Shown here piece by piece: positions 31,959 through 42,625 of a stretch of DNA of 47,668 nt (the first letter of the stretch is position 1; every line of letters starts with the position of its first letter). Under the pieces are notes generated by a model. The model was not told the DNA's origin. It ran no database searches and was given only the letters and a program-made list of their open reading frames with translations. Origin of the DNA: an uncultured Candidatus Poseidoniales archaeon (GTDB lineage: Archaea > Thermoplasmatota > Poseidoniia > Poseidoniales > Poseidoniaceae); contig CAJJCP010000005.1 of assembly GCA_905182715.1 (NCBI GenBank), positions 1 through 47,668 of the forward strand. Direction: 5' to 3'. The position numbers and the translations under genes were made by a program.

Positions 31959-33961
31959 CACTCATCCCCTCCAAACGAGAGGTGCGGTGGCCATTGATAT
32001 GCTTCCAATTCAGGATGTTGCCTCACCTTCTCAAGTGTTTCTGGGGAATGTAAGGTAATCGAGGGCCATCTGCGTACGCCATGCTCGACTGATGGGATTG
32101 GAGTCGTGGCATCCCAGCAAAGGCGTTGCTTCTGGTCATCAAAGGTGAGGCCCCGCCCGACATCGAATCGCGATGTGAGCTGCCATAAGAGTCGCCGACG
32201 TGCTTTTTCGCAATGCAAGTCAAGGTCATCGTTCGTGATAAAGAGCCAGCGAAGAGAAGATGAACTATCCAATTGCCAAATTGATTTACGCAATTGAGAA
32301 ATACGCGCTCTTCTTGCTCCTTCTGCATCATCATTCGGCGCATCTTGACCGTCTTGGGGTGTTGGTGAGTTTTCGATATGTGTCGTGACGACCATGATGC
32401 TGTCTCGTAGCATACGTGCATCGGCTACTTCGTCGAGTTTGAGAACATCTCCAAGGCTAGAGAATCCAGGGGCTTTGCCTTTGCCTTGCCTCCATTCAGG
32501 TGTAGGTTGTGCATAGGACCCCTCGAGTGGTTCAGCATCTGAACGGGGATCACGTTGAGCAAGCGTTGTCGCATCGATGAGAAGTTTGCTGTGGACGTTT
32601 TCGTAAGGGCTTGCTGCCTCGAGAGAATCAGCCACCATTCCATCGAGAACCAACACATCAGTTGCAATGTCAACTTTCGAATTCAAAGCATCGAGCAATG
32701 CCTCCAAATCTTTTGGATTGTGATTCTCATCAACGGCAATGATGGTTTTGAGGAACATCATTTGTCCAGCACCCAGTAAACCAAGTGCAGTTTTTCTACC
32801 TTGACGCGGGTACCTTTGTTTCGAAGCAACAATGGCTAAATTATGGAATCCCGTTTCCATCGGAAGGTGAACGCTCTTGACATCTCGATGTTGGAAATTG
32901 AGAACCGGTGAAAACTGCTGACCGATCGCTTCTCCAAGATGTCCATCTTCCATAGGGGGTAGTCCAACAATAGTTGCGGCCAATACAGCATCTTTTCGAC
33001 AGGTAATGGCAGTAACATGCATGACGGGATATTGTCCAGTCAATGAGTAAAATCCAAAATGGTCGCCAAACGGTCCTTCAAGTCGAGTCTCACCAGGTAT
33101 GCAATAGCCTTCAATCACGATATCTGCCTCAGCGGGTACCATCAAATCTTGCGTGAGTGCCTTGGTAATTGGTAATGACTTACGGCCCAAGATCCCAGCG
33201 AACTGGTATTCGCTCAAGTTGTCTGGGAGTGGTGATATCGCTGAAAAAATCAATTCAGGGGGGCCACCCATGCAAATGGCTACAGGCATTCGTCCATCTC
33301 CTCCAGCTTCTTTCACAGCCGCGGCATGGTCGGCACCGTGCTTGTGAATCTGCCAATGCAGACCGATTTGCTTTGGCCCGAAAACTTGAGCACGGTACAT
33401 TCCAAGATTGTGTTCACCGCTTTTTGGGTCCTTGGTGACAACCAGAGGCAGCGTGACAAACGGACCTCCATCCTTGGGCCATGTTGTTGGGATCGGCAGC
33501 CGTGTTAAATCGAGTGGTAACTGTACTCGCTGGCAGTTGCCTTTCCTTTTTTTCCTCGGTGGCATGGCTAAAGCATCCCGAATCAATGGGAGTCCTTTCC
33601 ACGGTTTGCGCATGTAGAGTCCGATATCCGGTTTCATCATTGCAACCATTCGGTCGCCAATTTCAGTAGCGTACGTTGCGCCCAGTGCGCGTAGAGTGCG
33701 ATCTTGGCTTCCAAACAAATTCATGGCAAGTGGAATTTTGCTTATTGTGCCATCGGGAAGTCGTGGTTGTTCGAACAACACGGCAGGGCCATCATTTTTG
33801 ACCAGTAGGTCTGCAATAGCCCCCGCTTCAAATTGAACATCAACGGGCCGCGTAATACGCAGGAGTTCACCGCCTTGCTCAAGATGTTCGAGCCACCGCT
33901 TGGAAGTACGCCACGCCACACCCCTGCGTAATGGAGCCTCCCTTTGAACCGTCGTATCCAC
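31958..33961 (-). CDS. ubiD: UbiD-family decarboxylase
   Basis: 667 aa, longer than most (about 490-610). FLEQ-type opening (WLEHLEQGGELLRI), LPIPTTWPKDGGPFVTLPLV, NLGMYRAQVFGPKQIGLHWQ, and LEGPFGDHFGFYSLTGQYPV, with the Glu-rich catalytic region, mark a prenylated-FMN-dependent decarboxylase. With the UbiA partner it should act on an aromatic quinone precursor. A UbiX (flavin prenyltransferase) gene is not in the window. The GTG start at 33961 is uncertain; a Glu/Asp-rich insert near NSPTPQDGQDAPNDDAEG explains part of the extra length. Confidence 0.92.
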   Translation of the reverse strand: MDTTVQREAPLRRGVAWRTSKRWLEHLEQGGELLRITRPVDVQFEAGAIADLLVKNDGPAVLFEQPRLPDGTISKIPLAMNLFGSQDRTLRALGATYATEIGDRMVAMMKPDIGLYMRKPWKGLPLIRDALAMPPRKKRKGNCQRVQLPLDLTRLPIPTTWPKDGGPFVTLPLVVTKDPKSGEHNLGMYRAQVFGPKQIGLHWQIHKHGADHAAAVKEAGGDGRMPVAICMGGPPELIFSAISPLPDNLSEYQFAGILGRKSLPITKALTQDLMVPAEADIVIEGYCIPGETRLEGPFGDHFGFYSLTGQYPVMHVTAITCRKDAVLAATIVGLPPMEDGHLGEAIGQQFSPVLNFQHRDVKSVHLPMETGFHNLAIVASKQRYPRQGRKTALGLLGAGQMMFLKTIIAVDENHNPKDLEALLDALNSKVDIATDVLVLDGMVADSLEAASPYENVHSKLLIDATTLAQRDPRSDAEPLEGSYAQPTPEWRQGKGKAPGFSSLGDVLKLDEVADARMLRDSIMVVTTHIENSPTPQDGQDAPNDDAEGARRARISQLRKSIWQLDSSSSLRWLFITNDDLDLHCEKARRRLLWQLTSRFDVGRGLTFDDQKQRLCWDATTPIPSVEHGVRRWPSITLHSPETLEKVRQHPELEAYQWPPHLSFGGDE

Positions 33962-34030
33962 TCATAAGAGAAGAAAATGGTTTGGGAATCAAATACATGC
34001 ATTGAAAACCCCTACCGAGTTTCAAAGGTC

Positions 34031-34504
34031 ATGAAATACGTATTCTTCGCCATAGTGCTGCTTCTTTTGAGTACTGGCCATGCCGCTGCAGAAAATGCTT
34101 CAACGGATGTCGTCATCACAGTCGACAGTACAAATTTGCGTTTTAATCCATCAGAAGTAACTCTCCAAGAAGGACAAGCAGTTCGATTTGTCTGGGGCGG
34201 TCAAGCATTGCCTCACAATGCAGTAGCGAAGGATGGCTTATTCGATTCGGGAGATCCTTCTCGTGATGTTGACTATCGGTTTGTATTTGAAAACGGAACT
34301 GCAGGTGATTATGTGTTTGTCTGTGAGCCGCATGAGAGTCTCGGCATGGTTGGCACCATCACCGTAGAGCCAGCTCCTCTCCCACCCCCTGCTGAAGTCG
34401 TTGAAGAGGTCGAAGTTGTTGAAGAAGTGCCAGCCCTCTCGCTTCTTTCTTCAATTACCATGCTCGCTTTTGTCGCAGTTTTGCGACGTCCAGTCGAAGA
34501 ATAA
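34031..34504 (+). CDS. Secreted cupredoxin with C-terminal sorting-like tail
   Basis: 157 aa. Signal peptide (YVFFAIVLLLLSTGHAAAE), then a plastocyanin/halocyanin domain with type 1 copper ligands His (LPHNAV), Cys and His (CEPHESLGM) and the axial Met of the same motif. An electron carrier on the outer face of the membrane. A Pro/Glu/Val linker leads to VPALSLLSSITMLAFVAVL followed by RRPVEE: a short motif, a hydrophobic stretch and a basic end, the layout of archaeosortase substrates. ATG 34031 is used because it starts the signal peptide. Divergent from ubiD. Confidence 0.88.
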   Translation: MKYVFFAIVLLLLSTGHAAAENASTDVVITVDSTNLRFNPSEVTLQEGQAVRFVWGGQALPHNAVAKDGLFDSGDPSRDVDYRFVFENGTAGDYVFVCEPHESLGMVGTITVEPAPLPPPAEVVEEVEVVEEVPALSLLSSITMLAFVAVLRRPVEE

Positions 34505-34574
34505 GCCAGCGGTCTCAACCGTTTCTTTCATGGACTTGATTCGCTAGTTGATGTTCATGGGGGGCGAAGCGAAG

Positions 34575-35798
34575 ATGTACGATGTCTTGGTAATCGGTGC
34601 TGGTCCAGGTGGTGGCTCAGCTGCACTCCATGCGGCCCGAGCAGGTTTGTCGACGCTCATTGTGGAGGCTGACCCGGAAGTTGGAACGCCAGTTCATTGC
34701 GGTGAATGCCTCAGCGAACTTGCCGTTGAAAACCTTGATCTTGAGATACCAGATCACGTTAAAGCCCTCGATGTCAAAGGAATCCGCGTGATTTTCCCTG
34801 ACGGTACTGAAAAGTTACTCACAGAGAAAGGATATGTTCTCGAAAAGCATCTTTTTGAACGATGGTTATGCGATGAAGCCATCAAAGAAGGCGCCGAATT
34901 AAGTCTCCACCACCGTGTGACTTCAATGGAGAGAATATTCAATAGCGAAAATCAATTTTCATATTGGAAAATTGATGGTAAAGGAGAAGGGTTTCCGTTG
35001 GAATGCAAATCGGTGATCGATGCATCAGGAGTATCAGGTGCTGCCTCCAAACTTCTTGACATGGGCACAGAAGTCGAAGTCATTGCTGGTTTCCAATACG
35101 AGATTTTAGATGTAAAAAACGACGGTTACCTTGACTTTTACCTTTGGCCGAAATATTCACCGCACGGTTATGTGTGGATGATTCCAAAAGAAGGTGGAAG
35201 AGCGAATGTTGGATTGGTCACGACCGATAAAAAAGGCGCAATCAAGTATCTGAATTCTTTTATTCAAGACACCTACCTTGATGGGAAACCAACCGTTAAT
35301 CCACCTTGGCGACCCGATGGAGTCAAAGTACGACCCTTTGGTGGGACGATTCCAATCTCGGGCCCACGCTCAGTTACAGTTGGCGATGGTCTGATTTTAG
35401 TTGGTGATGCTGCAGGTTTCACTTCGCCTCTGTTTGAGGGCGGTTCACACCTGGCACTTTGGTCTGGTCGTGAGGCTGCGAAAACGATTGCATCGGCATT
35501 ACAATCAGAATCAATACTTTCAAAAGACCAGTTAATGGATTATGAAAAAGCATGGAAGAAGACCTTTCCACCCTATTCTAAAATCCTCAAAGGAAAAACT
35601 GCTTTGTATGAGTTAACCGATGACGAAATGTCAATCATGGCTCGTTGTTTACCCGAAGAACTCGGCAATATGTCACCACTTCAGAAGGTTGCAATTGGAT
35701 TGAGAATACTTGTTCGTAAGCCGATGTTATTCACGAAAAGTGTGATTCATGTTCTCCTCTCATTTGGTTATTCACGAGCCAAGTTTTTCGGTTGGTGA
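34575..35798 (+). CDS. Geranylgeranyl reductase family flavoprotein
   Basis: 407 aa. FAD-binding VLVIGAGPGGGSAALHAARA, CGECLS (the Cys motif of this family), and GLILVGDAAGFTSPLFEGGS. Saturates geranylgeranyl chains of archaeal ether lipids, or the side chain of menaquinone, which fits the UbiA/UbiD pair next door. ATG 34575 (MYDVLVIG) is chosen over upstream in-frame TTG/ATG. Confidence 0.92.
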   Translation: MYDVLVIGAGPGGGSAALHAARAGLSTLIVEADPEVGTPVHCGECLSELAVENLDLEIPDHVKALDVKGIRVIFPDGTEKLLTEKGYVLEKHLFERWLCDEAIKEGAELSLHHRVTSMERIFNSENQFSYWKIDGKGEGFPLECKSVIDASGVSGAASKLLDMGTEVEVIAGFQYEILDVKNDGYLDFYLWPKYSPHGYVWMIPKEGGRANVGLVTTDKKGAIKYLNSFIQDTYLDGKPTVNPPWRPDGVKVRPFGGTIPISGPRSVTVGDGLILVGDAAGFTSPLFEGGSHLALWSGREAAKTIASALQSESILSKDQLMDYEKAWKKTFPPYSKILKGKTALYELTDDEMSIMARCLPEELGNMSPLQKVAIGLRILVRKPMLFTKSVIHVLLSFGYSRAKFFGW

Positions 35799-35855
35799 AC
35801 ATCCACCTCTTGATGTCTGAACACGCGCAACCTCCTTGAGGGAGCGTCACAACCA

Positions 35856-38490
35856 ATGTTCATGTGGGGGTTGACGATGTGGCTCGCAATCTTTGCAGCA
35901 TCGGTGTTGTTGGTTCGTCCTTTACTGCAACAACAGTCGAAATTGGCTTCACTCACCTGCCATATTCTCATGGCTTTACCGTTTTTTGCACTCGCAAGCC
36001 GTTTCATGGTCAATGACACATCATTTGCACATGTGGTTTCGTACGGAGGTGAGGAACTTCCACTCAAGTACCGATTTGCTGCAACTTGGGCTGCCCGTGA
36101 AGGCCCGCTTCTTCTTTGGGTGATGTGGATGGCACTCCTTGCTTTTGTATGGAGAAAACCGATGGCGGGCGAAAACATCGAGACTACGTATCCTCTTCGA
36201 CTTCGTTTGATTTACGGTTTCAATCTCCTCCTTCTTCTCCTTGCTCTCAACCTCGACCCCTTCAAAGAAAGTACAAGTACGGGTATTGGTCAAGGTTTGA
36301 ATGAATTATTGCAAACTGACCTCATGGTAATACATCCACCTCTTATCTTTCTTGGCGTATTCCTTGTGCCTCCACATCACTTCAATTTCGCTTTCTTCGA
36401 TGTTTGCAGATGCTGGTGGGATCAAAGACCGCATACTGAGCATTGTTCGCCCAGGTTTGTTTGTTGCCACGCTTGGAATAGGTTTGGGTGGATTGTGGGC
36501 GTATTTGATTCTCGATTGGGGTGGTTACTGGGCGTGGGATCCTGTTGAAACAGGCTCGCTGTTGCCGTGGCTTGCCTTGGTGTTCATGTCTCACCTTCGC
36601 ACCCGTCCAGGGAAAACATCCGACCAAACTTGGATTGGAGCCGGATTGGCTGCGGGTGGTCTCGCTCTGTTTGCTACCCTCGTTACACGCGCTGGGGGGG
36701 TTTGGGCATCTTCAGTCCATACCTTTGTCACCAGTTCTGAAGGCACAGCCCCTACTGACGCCTTTTCTCGAATGATGGTGCTCAAATCGGATGCTGGCGG
36801 TGGAGTTGAAGTTATGACTTACCTCATTGTGTTACTGCTCTTCATTGGCTTTTGGCTTCAATTACAACGGAATGAACAAAAGGATTGGAAACCAAATATG
36901 TCCTCTCTTGGCCTTTTCATTCTCCCCTTCCTCGGAGTACTATGCGCATTGATCCTCGGCGCTTATATCGACCAATCGTGTGACACTCCTGCTCTCTCTT
37001 CATGCTCAGTCACTCTGGAGTCTACGGTTTATGCCTATGTCCCATCGTTTGCATTTACATTCATTCTTTTTGCTCCTCTCGGTCTTGAATTCTATCGCGG
37101 CTCTTCCCATATCCATCCAACGAACGGTGGTTGGAGTTTCACAACTCTTGCCAACTCAGGTGAGAAAGACCGAACGAACTTTTTGTTCTTCATACTTATT
37201 CTCATTGCAATACTCGTATTCGGCCTCACAGATAATTTCCTTTACACGGCTCTTTTCTTGATTTTCTTCACGCCCCTCTTTTTCGCTCAAGATGCAACCA
37301 AGTTATGGGCGCATGGTGCAGCTGGAGTCATGCTCGGGCTTGCAGGGGCTTGGTCAGGGATGATCGAAATTCTTTCAGCGGGCGCAGTGATGTTGTTTTT
37401 CATCATTCCATGGCTTCTTGCTCCTGAATCGGATGAGACCTCAACGTTTTCGTTCTTTGAAAAGAAGTCACAACAAAAAATGGCACTTTGGGCCTCCGTT
37501 CTTGTTGTTGGTAGTTACCTAATTCTCACGCTTGTTCTTCTTCTTTCCAGTATTGATGCAATCAATTTTGAAGGCCATGAATTGTATGGTACTCCGTTCA
37601 TTATCGCTTTTGCTGCTGCCTTATTCTTGTATACCAATCGGCGACATGAAGCGAAACGTAATGCTTGGCTTCTCATTGGCACTCTCTTTGTTTCAGTGTT
37701 GTTGGCGATATGGCAACCTACGGCGTTTGGGATGGATTCGAGTACCGCAATGTCGACACTTATTGTTCGAGGCGTCCTTGCTTGGCTGACCCTCCCTGTT
37801 GTGCTTCTTGTCGTCGTTCCAATGGTGAAAGAAGTCGTCATCACTCAAGGTATTAATCGACCTAAAACTCCAGTCTGGAAGCGAATACCACTCGGGGCAC
37901 ATATCGTTCATCTTGGTCTCCTGTTGTTGTTAATTGGGCACGTCTATACTACCGTCCTCGTCGACCGAGGCGATGCAAGCCATCGAATTACCATGGTTAA
38001 GGATGAAATTGTTCTCAATGGAGATTACGGTTACGAATTCACCGGTTTACGTATGACTTCGGAAAATCTTGAAGTCGGTGATGGCTATGTAGGGATTCAA
38101 ATCAATGTCTATGAACTGGATGATGGTGCCGTTGGTGATAAAATTGGTACAGTTGAACCGGGCATGTTACGATTTGACATCACCACCGATAGTGGTTTTG
38201 TACTTCAATCCAAATCGCGCTCTGAGATTGATACTCTGACGCATTGGAGCGGAGATTTAGTCTTCATTTTTGACGGAAGTCAAGCCAACGGGTTGATGCA
38301 ACAAACCGCACAGAACGGCTCTGATTCTGTACAACTCGTTCGCGTAACTGTCTATGACCTCCCAGCATCTCATATGGTTTGGCTCGGCTGGTCAATGATG
38401 TTGCTGGGAATGGGCGTGGTTGTTCTGGGAGACATTTCTAAAAACGAGCGACTGAATACGATTCAAGCCTCTTCAAAGGAAGAAGAGTGA
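35856..38490 (+). CDS. ccmF: CcmF-type cytochrome c heme lyase (one-base frameshift)
   Basis: About 876 aa over two frames; the frame changes at CTTGGCGTATTCC (36351-36363), where dropping the C restores HPPLIFLGYSLCLHI. Family marks: WAAREGPLLLWV, HPPLIFLGY, and the heme-binding WWD motif in DWGGYWAWDPVETGSLLPW, plus SEGTAPTDAFSR. More than ten membrane helices and an extracytoplasmic C-terminal domain. It attaches heme to apocytochromes c. No CcmC/E/G genes are adjacent. The FKBP gene follows within 75 bases. Confidence 0.9.
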
Positions 38491-38546
38491 ACAACTTCTT
38501 CTCCAATGCAATTATCAAGGGGGCGACGGTCGCCGAACTACCCGAA

Positions 38547-38553
38547 AGGGAGG
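38547..38553 (+). promoter_or_regulatory. Ribosome-binding site of the FKBP-SAP gene
   Basis: GGGAGGT seven bases before ATG 38561. It decides this start over an in-frame upstream alternative. Confidence 0.6.
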
Positions 38554-38560
38554 TTATACT

Positions 38561-39418
38561 ATGGAAGAAGGAACAATTGTCCACGTGGATTATGAACTTT
38601 ACAACAATGAAACAGGTGATCTCATCGAGACAACCCGTGAAGCAGTCGCCAAAGAACACGAAAACCATCAAGAGGGTCGTACCTACGAACCTATGGTTTG
38701 TATCGTAGGTGGCGGACAACTGATTCCTGGCTTTGAAGCAGCACTTGGTGAGGCAAAGAAAGGGAAAGAAACTGAAATCGTTATCGCTCCAGCAGATGCT
38801 TACGGTGAAAAAGACACCGAACAAATCGAAACCATCAGTATCGATAAACTCATTCGAGCAGTTAAAGATCCAAATTCACTCTACCTCGGCGCTCCAGTGA
38901 CCATCAACGGTCGTCAAGGGCAACTCTCCTACCTCGCTGCCGGCCGTGCACGAATTGACTACAACCATCCAATGGCTGGTAAATCTCTCAAATATTCATT
39001 CAACATCGTTGATGTTATTGAAGGAAAAGAGGACAAGGTGGTAGCACTTCTCCAAGCAAATACTGGACATTCTGGTTTTGAAGTAAGTTTCTCTGGCGAC
39101 GACCTTTCAATCGTTTTGCCGCAAACTATGCTTTTCGATACGAATGCAGCTATGCTCAAATTCCGTTTGGTCACAACAATCCGAGATGCGATTGAATGTG
39201 GTAAGGTTTCGTTTGTCGAAGTCCACGAACCTCGTGGATTCGGTGTTGAAGACGACGAAGACCATGACCATGCAGACCATGATCACGACCATGACCATGC
39301 TGAAGACCTCTCGTCACTTTCCGTTGCTGAACTTAAGGAACGTTGCAAGGCTGCAGGCCTACCTGTTGGCGGCAAGAAAGCAGACCTAGTTGCACGTCTT
39401 TCCCAAGAAGAAGAGTGA
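38561..39418 (+). CDS. FKBP-type peptidyl-prolyl isomerase (SlyD-like) fused to a SAP domain
   Basis: 285 aa. Residues 1-150 are FKBP with an inserted flap: GTIVHVDYELYNNETGDLIE, PGFEAALGEAKKGKE, and a flap with PADAYGEKD; archaeal long-type FKBPs have the same order. A second beta-rich region follows to about 235. Then a His/Asp stretch (DHDHADHDHDHDHAED) able to bind metal, and a C-terminal SAP helix pair LSSLSVAELKERCKAAGLPV, which normally binds DNA. SlyD in bacteria uses its His-rich tail for nickel delivery. The SAP fusion would tether a foldase to nucleic acid. Confidence 0.85.
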   Translation: MEEGTIVHVDYELYNNETGDLIETTREAVAKEHENHQEGRTYEPMVCIVGGGQLIPGFEAALGEAKKGKETEIVIAPADAYGEKDTEQIETISIDKLIRAVKDPNSLYLGAPVTINGRQGQLSYLAAGRARIDYNHPMAGKSLKYSFNIVDVIEGKEDKVVALLQANTGHSGFEVSFSGDDLSIVLPQTMLFDTNAAMLKFRLVTTIRDAIECGKVSFVEVHEPRGFGVEDDEDHDHADHDHDHDHAEDLSSLSVAELKERCKAAGLPVGGKKADLVARLSQEEE

Positions 39419-39478
39419 AGTCCTTCTTGGTTTAATTGAAAGGTTTTCCAACATCTGCCCACAAAAGATATTGATGAG

Positions 39479-40894
39479 ATGCTCGAGGCAAGAACAGGGA
39501 TGGCTATGTCGAGTCTCAAGAATCTTGAGGAACAACTTGCAGCAGAAGATCCTTCATTGCCTTCAAATGAGTATTCAACACTTGAAAAAAGTGCACTTTG
39601 GCTCACTCTTCTCGGCCTTGGCCTGTTTCTTGTTGGCTTTGTTCTGGCAAATGATTTGGTTTGGACAGACGGGCTGAAACCAATTGTATGGGACCCCATT
39701 ATGGAAGATGCGGGTTCTGCGGGAGATGCAGATTACAATCCAATAAATACAGCACTCTACACGTTCAGCATGCTGGCCAGCGTTGTAGTGTTACAAGCCC
39801 TCTTTCGTAAAGCAAACTTTCCTGCTGATGACCGTATGCTTGTGGCACTTGTAGCATGGGTTTGCTTGGCACCGGTGCTCCGGGTTTTGGAAGATGCAGA
39901 TTTCTTCAGTTCGGAAACGGATTGGTTGTTTATCTCACCCATTATTCATCTTCACTTAGCCGCATGGCTTGTTGGAATTGCCGGTCTTTCTCAGTATCTG
40001 GCTTCGCAGTGGGATGGACTTGATTCAGATCGTGCCGAGAATAAAGTTCGTAAGGCAATGATTCCTCTTCTTTCTCTTGCCTTATTTTTCCATTGGTCGT
40101 ACCTGTATCAACCCGCATATTCCACTCACGAAGATATGGGAGTGTTTTGGATTTGCATTGGGTTCGTTGTATCTTTCCTTGTTCTGTTTGGTGTTATGAT
40201 CAAAACTCGAGGTTGGCCTGCAATCACTCGAGGAATGCTCGCTTTCGGCTCCTCTGCAAGTATTCTTGGTCTTGCGCATTGGCTTCAATTCCTTTCTACG
40301 CCATGGGCACAAGAAAGCTTACGTCTTTCAGAAACAGTGGTATTGTGGCCATTACTGGTTGTCTTTGGAATTCCAGGCCTCGTCTGCTATGTACTGTATC
40401 ATCGAGGGAAAGAGGATGCTCTTCAACTCAAACTTACTGGATATGAAGCCGGTGTTCTTCCACAAGGCATCAGCATCAAATCTTGGGAGAATGCTGGCGA
40501 TGAAATCAAAAGCCATCCTGTTGAGATGCTTTCCAGAAACGCCCTTCTCGCAAGTCCAATGGTTTTAGCAATGGTCTTTGGCCAGTTATGTGATGGATTT
40601 GCAACGATGGTTGGAATCGATTACTTTGGATACGGTGAAAAACACGTAGTCAGTAATCAAGTCATCCTGTATGGCGCTGAAATAAATTCGATGCTTGGAA
40701 TTGAATTAGGGAAAGGTGCTTGGTTGTTCGTACTTTTGAAAGCGGCTTTAGTTGGCGCCATCACTTGGATGTTTATTGAAATGAAAGTTGAAAATAGGCA
40801 ACGGCATATCCGTATCCTGATCGTATTGGCAGTTCTTATTGTAGGATTAGCTCCTGGATTGAGAGACATTGGGCGACTTATGCTTGGAGTTTGA
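39479..40894 (+). CDS. DUF63-like polytopic membrane protein
   Basis: 471 aa, about eleven hydrophobic helices. The late motif CDGFATMVGIDYFGYGEKHVVSN matches the DUF63 pattern of archaeal membrane proteins. No reaction is known. The order of helices and no signal peptide fit an integral membrane protein. Lies between the FKBP-SAP gene and the carboxylase operon. Confidence 0.75.
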   Translation: MLEARTGMAMSSLKNLEEQLAAEDPSLPSNEYSTLEKSALWLTLLGLGLFLVGFVLANDLVWTDGLKPIVWDPIMEDAGSAGDADYNPINTALYTFSMLASVVVLQALFRKANFPADDRMLVALVAWVCLAPVLRVLEDADFFSSETDWLFISPIIHLHLAAWLVGIAGLSQYLASQWDGLDSDRAENKVRKAMIPLLSLALFFHWSYLYQPAYSTHEDMGVFWICIGFVVSFLVLFGVMIKTRGWPAITRGMLAFGSSASILGLAHWLQFLSTPWAQESLRLSETVVLWPLLVVFGIPGLVCYVLYHRGKEDALQLKLTGYEAGVLPQGISIKSWENAGDEIKSHPVEMLSRNALLASPMVLAMVFGQLCDGFATMVGIDYFGYGEKHVVSNQVILYGAEINSMLGIELGKGAWLFVLLKAALVGAITWMFIEMKVENRQRHIRILIVLAVLIVGLAPGLRDIGRLMLGV

Positions 40895-40968
40895 ATCTCA
40901 ACGTTCCGATAATTACCCTGTAGTAGTGTTAAAGACATCCTCCGCCTCCCTCGGTATGAGGGGTGAAG

Positions 40969-42579
40969 ATGGACCGATTACCTACCCGAGTGAATCGCAG
41001 CGACCCTGAGTTTGCGGAGCACAAAGTGTTCAATCAATCCCTTCTCGATACCTTGCAGGAGCGGTTGACTGTCGCTTCAAACGGTGGTGGCGAAAAATAC
41101 GTCGAACGTCACCGTAGTCGAGACAAACTTCTCGCCCGTGAACGAATTGAACGCATTATTGACCCAGGAACTGCTTTCTTAGAACTTTCTCCGCTTGCTG
41201 CGTTCGAACTGTATGATGGCCGTGCGCATTCGGCCGGTATTGTCACCGGCGTTGGGATGGTACACGGCCGTGAATGTCTTTTTGTTGCCAACGATGCCAC
41301 CGTCAAAGGTGGCTCGTATTACCCAATGACTGTAAAGAAACACATCCGTGCTCAAACCGTAGCTCATGAGAACCATTTACCCTGCATCTATCTTGTTGAC
41401 TCTGGCGGTGCATTCCTTCCAATGCAGGACGAAGTGTTCCCGGACATCGGGCACTTTGGGCGTATCTTTCGGAATCAAGCTCGCATGTCGGGCGACAAAA
41501 TACCTCAGATCGCTGCAGTATTGGGCTCCTGCACCGCTGGTGGCGCCTATGTGCCGGCGATGAGTGATGAATCGATTATCGTCAAGGGCAATGGCACAAT
41601 CTTCCTTGCTGGCCCTCCATTGGTAAAGGCTGCAACTGGAGAGGAAGTAACGGCTGAGGAACTGGGTGGAGCAGATGTTCACACTTCACAATCTGGCGTT
41701 GCTGACCATTTCGCTGAAGATGAAACTGAAGCTTTACGAATGGTTCGGAATATCGTTGAAAACCTCGGGCCTCGCACGCTTGCACCTTCTGCGAGTGCTG
41801 CTCCCGAACTCCCTGCGCATGAAATTGATGATTTACTCGGCTTGATTCCGAGCGATAATCGAACACCTGTTGACATTAAGGAAATTATTGCTCGAACAGT
41901 CGATGGCTCACGTTTCCATGAATTCAAATCCCGTTATGGGACAACCTTAGTCTGTGGTTTTGCACACATCCATGGCCACAAGGTCGGCATTGTTGCGAAT
42001 AACGGAATTTTGTTTTCCGAGTCCTCTTTGAAAGGCGCTCACTTTGTGGAATTGTGTGGTCAACGAGGCATACCTCTGGTCTTCTTACAGAACATCACCG
42101 GCTTCATGGTTGGGAAAGCATACGAAGCAGGTGGCATTGCAAAAGACGGTGCCAAATTAGTCACAGCAGTCTCTTGCGTCAATGTGCCAAAATTCACAGT
42201 GATCATTGGCGGGTCTCACGGTGCTGGAAATTACGGTATGTGTGGCCGTGCTTACGACCCACGCTTCTTATTCATGTGGCCAAACAGTCGAATTTCAGTT
42301 ATGGGCGGTCCTCAAGCAGCCGATGTATTAGCGACCGTCAAACAAGACCAACGTGCCCGTGAAGGACTTCCTGAAATGGTCGGCGAGGAACTCGAAACTT
42401 TCCGCGCCCCGATTCTAGAGAAGTATGAGACCGAGGGAAGCCCGTATTACTCGACAGCCCGTCTTTGGGACGATGGCATCATCGACCCGCGTGATACACG
42501 GGATATCTTGGGATTATGTTTGGCAACAGCCCGTAATGCACCCCTACCCGATGACCGTTTTGGCGTATTTAGAATGTGA
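40969..42579 (+). CDS. mccB: Methylcrotonyl-CoA carboxylase carboxyltransferase (beta) subunit
   Basis: 536 aa. [32 protein letters not shown] and [17 protein letters not shown] are the MCC-beta signatures and distinguish it from propionyl-CoA carboxylase. [20 protein letters not shown] is in the C-terminal half. It moves carboxyl from biotin to 3-methylcrotonyl-CoA in leucine breakdown. ATG 40969 follows GAGGGGTG. First gene of a four-gene operon. Confidence 0.93.
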   Translation: MDRLPTRVNRSDPEFAEHKVFNQSLLDTLQERLTVASNGGGEKYVERHRSRDKLLARERIERIIDPGTAFLELSPLAAFELYDGRAHSAGIVTGVGMVHGRECLFVANDATVKGGSYYPMTVKKHIRAQTVAHENHLPCIYLVDSGGAFLPMQDEVFPDIGHFGRIFRNQARMSGDKIPQIAAVLGSCTAGGAYVPAMSDESIIVKGNGTIFLAGPPLVKAATGEEVTAEELGGADVHTSQSGVADHFAEDETEALRMVRNIVENLGPRTLAPSASAAPELPAHEIDDLLGLIPSDNRTPVDIKEIIARTVDGSRFHEFKSRYGTTLVCGFAHIHGHKVGIVANNGILFSESSLKGAHFVELCGQRGIPLVFLQNITGFMVGKAYEAGGIAKDGAKLVTAVSCVNVPKFTVIIGGSHGAGNYGMCGRAYDPRFLFMWPNSRISVMGGPQAADVLATVKQDQRAREGLPEMVGEELETFRAPILEKYETEGSPYYSTARLWDDGIIDPRDTRDILGLCLATARNAPLPDDRFGVFRM

Positions 42580-42625
42580 TGAATTATTCAATTAGAAAAT
42601 CAAAAATGCAATTGGAGTTTTTTAG
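42580..42625. other. AT-rich gap within the leucine operon
   Basis: 46 bases between mccB and the hydratase, with two AATTG-type motifs and TTGGAG as the likely ribosome-binding site eight bases from ATG 42626. Confidence 0.4.

Noticed and set aside
10350-36370. Programmed frameshifting in the Tsp3 and CcmF genes
   Set aside because: No slippery heptamer or downstream structure was seen, and similar indels cluster in serS.
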